NCBI GenBank assembly: GCA_937895785.1
Contig: CALBKW010000090.1
Span: 1 to 16,187 of the forward strand
Source: an uncultured Candidatus Melainabacteria bacterium
GTDB lineage: Bacteria > Cyanobacteriota > Vampirovibrionia > Gastranaerophilales > Gastranaerophilaceae
Length of the DNA: 16,187 nt
Reading direction: 5' to 3'
Both the position numbers and the translations under genes were made by a program. Of the stretch, positions 7,266-14,050 are shown piece after piece. Position 1 is the stretch's first letter; the number at the start of each line of letters is the position of its first letter. Under the pieces are notes generated by a model that was given only the letters and a program-made list of their open reading frames with translations, did not search any database and had not been told where the DNA came from.

Positions 7266-7922
7266 TTATGCTGGATTTGGAATGTATTTAAAGCCAGTAA
7301 GCTCTTGAATAGCATTTGCCCATTTTTCCATTACTGCATCTAGGTCTTCGTCGTAAGGGATTAATTCACCAATTTTTACAGTGATATTGCCCTTGAATGG
7401 TAGCCATGTCATATTTTCAGAACCTATAATACCGATTGGCAAAATTCCACATTTTGTAGAACGTGCAAGCCCTGCAAAACCTTTGTGTATGTTTTCAATA
7501 GTACCACTTTTAGCTCTTGTACCTTGGGGGAACAAGCCCAAAATCCAATCTGTATTCTTAACTTCAAGTGCAGTCTTGATTGTAGATACTTCTAATTTTT
7601 CTCTATTAACCGCAAACGCACCTTGCCAATCTAACATCCAACGAGTAAACTTCTTTTCAAAAAGTTCTTTTTTAGCCATAAATGCTACTGGTTTTGGCAT
7701 AATGTAAGTTATTAGATATGGGTCTAAATTAGACAAATGGTTGCCACAAGCAATAAAGTCACTGTTATTAGGAATGTTCTCTTTGCCTTCAACTTTCAAC
7801 TTGTAAAATAGCTTAAAACGAGGGCAGTACCAAACATTCGTAACGATCCTTTGGAAAACTTTTCTCATAAAATTAAAATATTTCGCAGTTCTTCTTGCGT
7901 AATTTACTTTTTGCTTTGCCAT
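7266..7922 (-). CDS. plsC: 1-acyl-sn-glycerol-3-phosphate acyltransferase, paralogue 2
   Basis: This is the first gene of the acyltransferase pair, 218 residues, with the same role expected: acylation of lysophosphatidic acid at the cytoplasmic face of the membrane. It has NHLSNLDPY (HX4D, H62 and D67), GAFAVNREK (about 101-109), FPQGTR (131-136) and ILPIGIIG. In motif III the usual Glu of FPEGTR is Gln. The N-terminus shares NYARRTAK with the downstream paralogue but its hydrophobic segment is shorter and contains more basic and aromatic residues. The start is well fixed by a strong GGAGG ribosome site 4 nt before the ATG, and a TATAAT box lies about 18 bp upstream of the ATG. The two genes probably form an operon that may continue into ssb and the kinase. 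Having two copies side by side suggests different acyl-chain or head-group preference, which the sequence cannot decide. Confidence 0.9.
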   Translation of the reverse strand: MAKQKVNYARRTAKYFNFMRKVFQRIVTNVWYCPRFKLFYKLKVEGKENIPNNSDFIACGNHLSNLDPYLITYIMPKPVAFMAKKELFEKKFTRWMLDWQGAFAVNREKLEVSTIKTALEVKNTDWILGLFPQGTRAKSGTIENIHKGFAGLARSTKCGILPIGIIGSENMTWLPFKGNITVKIGELIPYDEDLDAVMEKWANAIQELTGFKYIPNPA

Positions 7923-7939
7923 TTTGCCTCCATTACATG

Positions 7940-7967
7940 ATTATAATATAAACATATTTTTTTCAAA
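7940..7967 (-). promoter_or_regulatory. Possible promoter of the plsC-ssb-kinase operon
   Basis: A consensus TATAAT (7940-7945, minus strand) would start transcription about 11 nt before the plsC ATG, just ahead of its GGAGG site. The -35 region is weak: TTTGAA at a 16-bp spacer or TTGAAA at 15 bp. This is the first plausible start for the run of four minus-strand genes. Confidence 0.4.
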
Positions 7968-8069
7968 ATTTTGTGAATTTGTTTTAAGATTTCTACTAAA
8001 AATTTTGTTATAATGATTTTTTAGTATCTCAAACTTACAACTTTATTATACAACCTTTTATTTTAAAAT

Positions 8070-8118
8070 TTGTCCGTTTATAACGTACGTGTTTTTACGT
8101 ACGTAATTTTACGGACAA
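8070..8118. repeat. Nested inverted repeat (compound hairpin), 49 bp
   Basis: Outer arms TTGTCCGT (8070-8077) and ACGGACAA (8111-8118) pair perfectly. Inside them two copies of ACGTACGT (8083-8090 and 8097-8104) pair with each other around a 6-nt loop, separated from the outer stem by a 5 x 6 nt internal loop. Each ACGTACGT is also palindromic by itself. It may end the SLH transcript, but no real U tract follows on either strand, so a protein-binding or RNA-stability role is equally possible. Confidence 0.6.
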
Positions 8119-8165
8119 GTATAGCTTAAATTGTTTATTTATAATATTTTCGCTCCATTAATTCG

Positions 8166-8196
8166 TTTTCTGACAAAAATAGTGCAATTTTCTGAC
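8166..8196. repeat. 9-bp direct repeat, 22-bp period
   Basis: TTTTCTGAC occurs at 8166-8174 and again at 8188-8196, start to start 22 bp, about two helical turns. It lies just after the SLH stop codon. Too short to interpret alone; it could be a paired protein-binding site or chance. Confidence 0.35.
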
Positions 8197-8222
8197 TATA
8201 GTTATAACCTACTAAGTAATAA

Positions 8223-9536
8223 TTACAGGTCTTCTACGTCTGTTGATGATTTTATGTATTCAATAACCTCTTTTTTTGTTGCTTCATTTTTATGCTGATA
8301 TGGATCAATTACAGAGTTCTTGTTGTAATCTATATCAGGATTTTTAAGCAATCGACCAGTTGAAACATCTACCTTTATTGGCTCTAATAGTTTTATGTAT
8401 AGAAATTCGCCTCTATCTACGGTCAATTTCTCCCCTTTGAATATTTTTCTATATCTTGAGTTGCTTTTTGGAGTCTTAATCTCTGCAATGCCGTTCACTC
8501 TAAGCAATGGCTGATGCAATATGTCTAAATTATCGTTCTGAAGTGTTAACACGCCATTTCTAATTAAAAAACGTCCCTTTTTAACTTGCTGAACATGACC
8601 TGTAAACCTTGCACCATAAGGAATTAGCAGGTATTTTTTAGCTGTAACAAAATTTTTAGGCACTAATGCTACATACTTTTCACCCTCACAAGCTTTCTGA
8701 GATGTAATTTTACCTGTAACGATAAGTGGTAACTCAGTTCCTGCAGGAATTGTAGCCACATTATCATCTACAATTGCATCCTGTATAACATGTCCTTCAG
8801 CAGAAATTTTCTTCTCAAATGCCGCTTTAATCTTATCGTTAGGGTTTTTCATTGCCTCATTCATCATATTATAAAGCAACACAGCAGTTTCTGCTCTTGT
8901 AATAGGCTTATCATAAGCAATTAGTTTCTTTCCACGTGGGTCAATAACAAGCATATCAAGAATTTGAGCTTTAGCTGCAGGTGCCACAAACCAATCTGGA
9001 ATTTTAAAAAAGTCGTCATAAGTATATTCTAAAACACTTTTAGCCTTTTTCTTTGTCATAGGCACTGTTTTTATTGAATTTACAGCCATTGTTATGGCGT
9101 GACCTCTTGTTATGTTTTGCGTTGGGTAGAAATAATACCCTCCATCTTTTGCCATTCTTGGAGGTAAGAACAATCCAAAAAAGAATGCATTTTGTATATT
9201 TTGATACGCCCAATCTTCTGGGAATACGTCGTCTAGCGCTAATGGGTCAATTACTTCGCCATCGTCTAAACCTAGCGCTTTAATTACAGCAGTTGCAAAT
9301 TCTTCTCTGGTTATATAAGCCTCTGGACGGAAGTTTTGGCTAGGATATCCTTTTAAAATGCCCTTGTGGTGAAGTTCTGAGATTTCTGTATACGCCCAAT
9401 AATTGTCAGGAACGTCTAAAAAACTACTTGAAGGAAGCATTACATCTAAAATTTGCTCAACAGCGAAGGCTTTTGGCGAAATAATTATCGCTAAAAACAC
9501 TAAAACTATGATTATACTTGATTTAATTCTTCCCAC
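8223..9536 (-). CDS. Exported SLH-domain protein, 437 aa
   Basis: The start is GTG, fixed by an AGGAG ribosome site 5 nt upstream. Residues 1-25 form a signal peptide (GRIKSS, hydrophobic IIIVLVFLAIIIS, cleavage after AFA). Three S-layer homology modules follow: about 38-92 (FLDVPDNYWAY to ITREEF), 100-155 (DVFPEDWAY to ITRGHA) and 160-226 (IPDWFVAPA to ITRAETAVLL). SLH modules bind wall-linked polymers, so the protein should sit outside the inner membrane on peptidoglycan. The remainder (about 240-437) is not the outer-membrane barrel of cyanobacterial SLH porins. It contains IPAGTELPLIVTGKITS (263-279) and YLLIPYGARFTGHV (302-315), a pattern recalling the VirB10/TrbI barrel fold. The acidic tail ends VEDL. 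It has its own strong promoter and is a single gene. Function is structural or scaffold-like by inference. Confidence 0.88.
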   Translation of the reverse strand: MGRIKSSIIIVLVFLAIIISPKAFAVEQILDVMLPSSSFLDVPDNYWAYTEISELHHKGILKGYPSQNFRPEAYITREEFATAVIKALGLDDGEVIDPLALDDVFPEDWAYQNIQNAFFFGLFLPPRMAKDGGYYFYPTQNITRGHAITMAVNSIKTVPMTKKKAKSVLEYTYDDFFKIPDWFVAPAAKAQILDMLVIDPRGKKLIAYDKPITRAETAVLLYNMMNEAMKNPNDKIKAAFEKKISAEGHVIQDAIVDDNVATIPAGTELPLIVTGKITSQKACEGEKYVALVPKNFVTAKKYLLIPYGARFTGHVQQVKKGRFLIRNGVLTLQNDNLDILHQPLLRVNGIAEIKTPKSNSRYRKIFKGEKLTVDRGEFLYIKLLEPIKVDVSTGRLLKNPDIDYNKNSVIDPYQHKNEATKKEVIEYIKSSTDVEDL

Positions 9537-9555
9537 GTCTACTCCTGTTAATAAG

Positions 9556-9584
9556 ATTATAAAGTATTTTTTTTAGTTTGGCAA
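9556..9584 (-). promoter_or_regulatory. Strong predicted promoter of the SLH gene
   Basis: On the minus strand TTGCCA (9579-9584, five of six consensus bases), a 17-bp spacer and a perfect TATAAT (9556-9561) are followed by a leader of about 13 nt with the AGGAG site and the GTG start. This is the best promoter match in the window. The -35 box touches the stop codon of the upstream YkgJ-like gene (9585-9587). Confidence 0.7.
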
Positions 9585-9974
9585 TTATTTTAAGTAATCT
9601 TTAAAATCCTTCTTAATTACAGTATAACCGCACCCTTCAGGCATTTTTGCATAAAATCGAATTTGTTTCGCTGGATATTTTCTACACATAGCTAAACGCT
9701 TTTCGTAGACAGTACATAACCCCTCAGGTGATACTAATTTACACGCAAATATTAGCTTTCCGTCTTCATCTTTGCCTTTAATGTAAAATCTACGGTATGC
9801 AGGGAACAAAAGTTGCATAAACTTAAATTCCTTTTCTGTATACTCATCATAGCTGTACATATGATTACAGCATTTGCCACATTTTTTACACTCCCCAACA
9901 ACCTTGTATGTAAGTCTTTCTGGCACAAAATATGAACGGATTTCGTTTATAATTGATACAATAAAATCTAACAT
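9585..9974 (-). CDS. YkgJ-family cysteine-cluster protein
   Basis: A small protein (129 residues from the ATG) of the CxxCxxCC family, thought to bind zinc or an iron-sulfur centre. The signature CKKCGKCC lies near residue 30, and further cysteines follow in FACKLVSPEGLCTVYEKRLAMCRKYPA and EGCGYTV, matching the family arrangement (C..P..G.C..Y..RP..CR.(F/Y)P). No membrane helix is present, so it is probably cytoplasmic. The frame is open to a TTG at 10001, but that codon overlaps the promoter region and has no ribosome site; the ATG at 9974 is preferred, although it too lacks a clear ribosome site. It is divergent from the PBP gene and upstream of the SLH gene, which has its own promoter. The biochemical role of the family is not settled; an oxidoreductase-like or metal-transfer role is only a guess. 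Confidence 0.82.
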   Translation of the reverse strand: MLDFIVSIINEIRSYFVPERLTYKVVGECKKCGKCCNHMYSYDEYTEKEFKFMQLLFPAYRRFYIKGKDEDGKLIFACKLVSPEGLCTVYEKRLAMCRKYPAKQIRFYAKMPEGCGYTVIKKDFKDYLK

Positions 9975-10008
9975 GTGTTTACAATTTCGTTTTTTATACA
10001 ATAATTAT

Positions 10009-10036
10009 ATTATAGAATAATTATTATATAAGGCAA
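10009..10036 (-). promoter_or_regulatory. Possible promoter in divergent spacer (YkgJ-like gene)
   Basis: In the 69-bp spacer between the divergent YkgJ-like and PBP genes, the minus strand has TTGCCT (10031-10036), a 16-bp spacer and TATAAT (10009-10014); a second TATAAT overlaps at 10004-10009. The predicted leader to the ATG is about 28 nt. The plus-strand promoter for the PBP gene must overlap this region (TATTAT/TATATA boxes near 10022-10030) but no single choice stands out. The PBP ribosome site AAGGA lies at 10035-10039. Confidence 0.35.
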
Positions 10037-10043
10037 GGAAAAA

Positions 10044-12206
10044 ATGTATAATTTTATAGTTCCAAAGCAAATTAAAAAGGCTAAAAACCAGAAGTTAAGA
10101 ACTTCTATCGCTTATGGTATAAGCGTTTTCATCGCTGTTTGTTTTGCAGGTATTGTGTCATTTAAATTGTATTTAAGCACACTACCACCAATCAATAATT
10201 TAGAGCAATTCAGACCAAATATCATTACAAAATTCTATTCATCTGACGGTGAAATCATTAAAACATTTACGGCTTACACCTTTAAAAAGGTTGAATTAGA
10301 CGAAATACCAGATTCTCTTATACAAGCTATCATTGCAACCGAAGACAAAAACTTCTATCATCACGACGGTTATGATTTATTAGGTTTGGCTCGTTCTATC
10401 GTTGCAAACATTATGGCTGGGCACGTTGTACAAGGTGCAAGTACAATCACACAACAGCTTTCAAGAATTTTATTCTTGTCTAACGAAAAAACCTTCAATC
10501 GTAAAATTAAAGAGTTTGTAATTGCAGCAAGAATTGAAAAAACAATTTCTAAGGATAAAATCCTTGAAATGTACTTAAATAACGTATATTTAGGCTCTGG
10601 CGCTTATGGTGTTGAAGGTGCCGCTCAAATATACTTCAACAAACACATCAACGAATTATCATTAGGTGAAATCGCACTTATAGCAGGTCTTCCTCAAGCA
10701 CCTTCTGTTTATTCACCTTTTAACGATATAAAAAAAGCTCAACAACGCAGAAACCAAGTATTAAAACGTATGTACAAAATGCGTTATATCACAAAAGACC
10801 AATACAGAGCTGCTAAACACGAAAAGATTGTTTTAAGCTCTCTACCTCAGCTTTACACATTCAACAAAGCTCCTTACTTCTGTGATTACGTAATGAATGA
10901 ACTTGAAAAACTTGGCTTTGACGAAACTGATATTTCACAAGGTGGCTACAAAATTGTAACCACACTTGATTACAAAACACAAATGGCTGCAAACGAAGCT
11001 GTTACAAGAAATATGAACAGTTGGGGATTAAAAGGCGACAAACAACAAGCAGCTGTATTCTCTTTTAACACTCAAAATGGTAAGATTTTAGCTTACGTTG
11101 GGGGTAAAGACTATACAAAATCTCAATATGACCGTGTTACACAAGCTGTAAGACCCCCAGGATCATCATTTAAACCGTTTGTTTACGCTGCAGCTATTGA
11201 AAAAGGCTTGACTCCAAACGACATGATTCAGGATTTACCTGTAAAAATCGGTAATTGGGCACCAAGAAACTATGGTAACAAATACAGAGGTGAAATTCCA
11301 TTATACACAGCTTTGATGGTATCTTCAAACGTTTGTGCCGCTAGATTAATTGAATATGTAGGTATTAGACCAGTTATTCAATTGGTACGTGTAATGGGTA
11401 TTTCAACTCCATTAGAATATGACTATACAATTGCTTTAGGGTCAAACGGTGTAAAATTATTTGAAATGACAAGAGCTTATGGCGTATTCTCAAATGGTGG
11501 TTATAAAGTAGAACCTTATGCCGTTGAAAGCATTGAAACTTCTCGCGGAAAGGTTATTTACACTGCACCAAAAGCAAAATCTACAAAGGTTTTAGCAATT
11601 GAAACCGCAGCAACAATGACAGCAATGATGAAAACAGTTATCCAAAGCGGTACTGGTGTTGCGGCAAACATTGGTAAACCATCAGCCGTAAAAACAGGTA
11701 CAACAGATGATTCTAAAGATGCAACATTCTTTGGTTACACACCTGATATCGTTACTGGTGTTTGGGTTGGTAATGATGACAACTCAAAAATGGGTAACCT
11801 AACTGGTGGTACTGTTCCAGCACTTATTTGGAAAGACGTAATGAGAGTTGCAACAGAACCTTATGGTGCAAAAGACTTTACAGACTATCCACCTGTAGCA
11901 TTAAAACCATTCAGAATGAAAGGTTCACCTATGTTTATTTCACCTGATGCAGCACAAAAAACATTCGATAAAGAAACTGCAGAAGAAAACAAACATCAAG
12001 AATCATCAGAAGTTTCTGATGCAATAAACGATGAGGTTATACAACCAGTTACACCTGTAATTAAACCTCGTTCAAACAGTAACAAGGTTAAAAATGAAAT
12101 TAATAATGCGGTAGCTCCAAAGGTTGAAGTTAAGCCAGTTAAGATTGAAACACCAAAATCTGAAGATGCAAAATTAGCTCCAATTCCAATGGCAAAACCG
12201 TTTTAA
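10044..12206 (+). CDS. ponA: Class A penicillin-binding protein (PBP1A type)
   Basis: A bifunctional peptidoglycan synthase of 720 residues. A basic N-terminus and one membrane helix (about 22-44) anchor it in the inner membrane. The GT51 glycosyltransferase domain has ATEDKNFYHHDG (catalytic Glu100), GASTITQQL (131-139), RKIKEFVIAARIEKTISKDKILEMYLN and IALIAGLPQAPSVYSPF, so it should polymerise lipid II. The transpeptidase domain has all three active-site motifs: SxxK (S374, K377, in PGSSFKPF), SxN (S427-S-N429) and KTG (550-552, followed by TTDDSKDATFFG). After about residue 625 comes a low-complexity tail rich in Lys, Pro, Glu and Asn, ending PIPMAKPF, probably disordered in the periplasm. 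Length and order fit PBP1A/PonA. The ATG has an AAGGA site 4-5 nt upstream. lysS follows 37 bp later with no terminator between, so they are probably co-transcribed. Confidence 0.96.
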   Translation: MYNFIVPKQIKKAKNQKLRTSIAYGISVFIAVCFAGIVSFKLYLSTLPPINNLEQFRPNIITKFYSSDGEIIKTFTAYTFKKVELDEIPDSLIQAIIATEDKNFYHHDGYDLLGLARSIVANIMAGHVVQGASTITQQLSRILFLSNEKTFNRKIKEFVIAARIEKTISKDKILEMYLNNVYLGSGAYGVEGAAQIYFNKHINELSLGEIALIAGLPQAPSVYSPFNDIKKAQQRRNQVLKRMYKMRYITKDQYRAAKHEKIVLSSLPQLYTFNKAPYFCDYVMNELEKLGFDETDISQGGYKIVTTLDYKTQMAANEAVTRNMNSWGLKGDKQQAAVFSFNTQNGKILAYVGGKDYTKSQYDRVTQAVRPPGSSFKPFVYAAAIEKGLTPNDMIQDLPVKIGNWAPRNYGNKYRGEIPLYTALMVSSNVCAARLIEYVGIRPVIQLVRVMGISTPLEYDYTIALGSNGVKLFEMTRAYGVFSNGGYKVEPYAVESIETSRGKVIYTAPKAKSTKVLAIETAATMTAMMKTVIQSGTGVAANIGKPSAVKTGTTDDSKDATFFGYTPDIVTGVWVGNDDNSKMGNLTGGTVPALIWKDVMRVATEPYGAKDFTDYPPVALKPFRMKGSPMFISPDAAQKTFDKETAEENKHQESSEVSDAINDEVIQPVTPVIKPRSNSNKVKNEINNAVAPKVEVKPVKIETPKSEDAKLAPIPMAKPF

Positions 12207-12243
12207 AACATAAGTAATTAAATTAAGAATAAAAGGAAGAAAA

Positions 12244-13752
12244 ATGACACAAGAAGAAAATCAAAACAAAGAAACGATTTCTCCAAAGGAGAATATTCGT
12301 CAAGCTAGAGTTCAAAAATTGACTGACTTTGTAGACAGGGGTATTAACCCATATCCTTACAAATATGAAAAAACAGCTAGCGCGGCAGAATTACAAGAAA
12401 AATATAAAGACCTTCCTGCGGGAGAAGAAACAGAAGATGAATACGCTGTAGCAGGACGTATCATGGCTATGCGTAATACAGGTATGTTTATTGACCTAAT
12501 GGACGAAACTGGTAAAATTCAAATTTTCTCACACAAACAAAATTTAGGTGACGAAAAATTCAAGATGCTAAAATTAGTTGATGTCGGCGATATTATTGGT
12601 TTTAAAGGTACAATTAGAAGAACACCTCGTGGAGAACTTTCTATTAAAGCTACTGAATACACAGTTTTAACAAAGGCTTTATTACCATTACCTGAAAAAT
12701 TCCACGGCTTGACAGACGTTGAAACTAAATACAGACAACGTTACGTGGATTTAATCGTTAACGAAACTACTCGTGACACATTTAGAAAAAGAAGTAAAAT
12801 TATCTCTAAAATTAGAGAATTTTTAGGTAAACAAGGATATTTAGAAGTTGAAACACCAATCTTACAAACAGTAGCATCTGGAGCTTCTGCAAGACCATTC
12901 TTCACTCATCACAATGCTTTAGATATGGATATGACTTTAAGAATCGCATTAGAGTTATATTTGAAACGTTTAATCGTTGGTGGCGTTTCTGAAAAAGTAT
13001 TTGAAATCGGCAAGTGCTTTAGAAACGAAGGTATTGATACAAGACACAACCCTGAATTTACCATGATTGAGTTATATCAAGCTTATGCTGATTATAATGA
13101 TATGATGACATTAACTGAAAATATGGTTGCATTTGTTGCTCAAGAAGTCCTTGGTACAACAAAGATTAAATATGGTGAAAACGAAATCGACTTAACTCCT
13201 CCATGGGATAGAAAAACAATGTTAGGTTCTGTAAAAGATGCTACAGGCATTGATTTCAACGAATGTTTCTCTGATGAAGATGCTAGAAACTTAGCTAAAT
13301 CAATTCACGTCGAAGTTGAAGATACAGACACTTGGGGCAAGGTTATTGAAAAAGTATTCGAAGAAAAAATTGAACCATCTTTAATTCAACCTACACACAT
13401 CATTGATTATCCAAGAGATATTTCACCACTAGCAAAAGTTCACAGAGATAACAAACGTCTAACAGAACGTTTTGAAACTCGTGTTAACGGTTGGGAAATC
13501 TGTAACGCCTTCTCAGAATTAACTGACCCAATCGACCAAAGAGCTAGATTCGAAGCTCAAGCGATTGCAAAAGCCAACGGTGATGAAGAAGCAATGGAAA
13601 TTGATGAAGACTTCATCGAAGCATTAGAATACGGTATGCCACCTACAGGTGGTATGGGTATGGGTATTGACCGTTTAGTTATGTTATTAACTGACTCTCA
13701 AACAATCCGTGATGTAATTGCATTCCCAACAATGAAAAAATTAGACAAATAG
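12244..13752 (+). CDS. lysS: Lysyl-tRNA synthetase, class II
   Basis: Charges tRNA-Lys with lysine for translation. The 502-residue length is standard. The N-terminal OB-fold anticodon-binding domain covers about residues 60-145 (YAVAGRIMAMRNTGMFIDLMDETGKIQIF). The class II catalytic core follows with motif 1 (RYVDLIVNETTRDTFRKRSKIISKIREFL to YLEVETPIL), motif 2 (FRNEGIDTRHNPEFTMIELYQAY, R260 and E262) and motif 3 (GMGMGIDRLVMLLTD, R477). The substrate-binding sequences LRIALELYLKRLIVGG and WEICNAFSELTDPIDQ are intact. It is the bacterial class II enzyme, not the class I form. The ATG is preceded by AAGGAAG. It lies after the class A PBP gene on the same strand and ends just before a strong hairpin terminator. 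No anomaly is seen. Confidence 0.97.
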   Translation: MTQEENQNKETISPKENIRQARVQKLTDFVDRGINPYPYKYEKTASAAELQEKYKDLPAGEETEDEYAVAGRIMAMRNTGMFIDLMDETGKIQIFSHKQNLGDEKFKMLKLVDVGDIIGFKGTIRRTPRGELSIKATEYTVLTKALLPLPEKFHGLTDVETKYRQRYVDLIVNETTRDTFRKRSKIISKIREFLGKQGYLEVETPILQTVASGASARPFFTHHNALDMDMTLRIALELYLKRLIVGGVSEKVFEIGKCFRNEGIDTRHNPEFTMIELYQAYADYNDMMTLTENMVAFVAQEVLGTTKIKYGENEIDLTPPWDRKTMLGSVKDATGIDFNECFSDEDARNLAKSIHVEVEDTDTWGKVIEKVFEEKIEPSLIQPTHIIDYPRDISPLAKVHRDNKRLTERFETRVNGWEICNAFSELTDPIDQRARFEAQAIAKANGDEEAMEIDEDFIEALEYGMPPTGGMGMGIDRLVMLLTDSQTIRDVIAFPTMKKLDK

Positions 13753-13760
13753 AATAAACT

Positions 13761-13798
13761 AAAAAGAGGCGCGGTGCAGAGCACCGCGCCTCTTTTTT
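13761..13798. terminator. Bidirectional rho-independent terminator
   Basis: A perfect 17-bp stem (AAAAAGAGGCGCGGTGC, 13761-13777, pairing with 13781-13797) closes a 3-nt AGA loop. Its GC-rich core is followed by six U residues on the plus strand and five on the minus strand. It lies between the convergent ends of lysS and the small membrane-protein gene and should stop transcripts from both sides. It is far richer in GC than its surroundings. Confidence 0.93.
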
Positions 13799-13808
13799 AT
13801 AAATAAAA

Positions 13809-14048
13809 CTATAATTTAAAATATCTTCTAGTAAAATATTCAGCCAAAGCGATTGAAAGTGCTGACATCATAATAATTTGGAAGGTTTCTTTCATTATTG
13901 TAAAATTACAAAGCCAAAACATTAGTACAAAAGAACAAATTAAAATTGTAAAAAACATATAGTATTGTTCCTTTGTGTATGTTATTATACTCGGTTTTTG
14001 CGGTTGTTTTGGTGCTGGGTTTGCACTTTCTATTTTACGTTCTTCCAT
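13809..14048 (-). CDS. Small two-helix membrane protein, 79 aa
   Basis: I do not recognise the family. The N-terminal 25 residues are polar and Pro/Lys/Gln-rich (ANPAPKQPQKPS). Two predicted membrane helices follow at about 30-49 (MFFTILICSFVLMFWLCNF) and 54-72 (TFQIIMMSALSIALAEYF), separated by a very short turn, and the C-terminus is basic (TRRYFKL), which suggests both ends on the cytoplasmic side. No enzymatic motif is seen. The ATG lies 2 bp after the NagA-like stop codon and its ribosome site AAAGGA is inside the end of that gene, so it is the last gene of the murE-nagA unit and likely translated with it. The bidirectional terminator closes the unit 11 bp beyond its stop. Possibly a small envelope accessory protein, but context alone does not show this. 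Confidence 0.72.
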   Translation of the reverse strand: MEERKIESANPAPKQPQKPSIITYTKEQYYMFFTILICSFVLMFWLCNFTIMKETFQIIMMSALSIALAEYFTRRYFKL

Positions 14049-14050
14049 TG

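Larger units (their letters stand above)
7923..8222. other. 300-bp gene-free stretch between SLH gene and plsC pair
   Basis: No convincing coding frame is seen on either strand. The DNA is very AT-rich. It contains the plsC promoter at its left end, a 49-bp nested hairpin in the middle, and a 9-bp direct repeat near the SLH stop codon. No tRNA or recognised riboswitch fold was found by eye. A small RNA cannot be excluded. Confidence 0.6.

Noticed and set aside
8009..8014. Plus-strand TATAAT in the gene-free stretch, as an sRNA promoter
   Set aside because: No acceptable -35 box at 16-18 bp and no terminator downstream on that strand; TATAAT is common in such AT-rich DNA.
8070..8118. Nested hairpin as a standard rho-independent terminator of the SLH gene
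   Set aside because: No run of U follows the stem on either strand, and the internal loop weakens it; kept as an unexplained structure instead.
9999..10001. TTG as the start of the YkgJ-like gene
   Set aside because: It overlaps the predicted -10 to +1 region and has no ribosome site; the in-frame ATG at 9974 keeps all family motifs. Not fully excluded.
10000..10025. AATAATTAT repeated in the divergent spacer
   Set aside because: The spacer is almost pure A/T, so short repeats are expected by chance.
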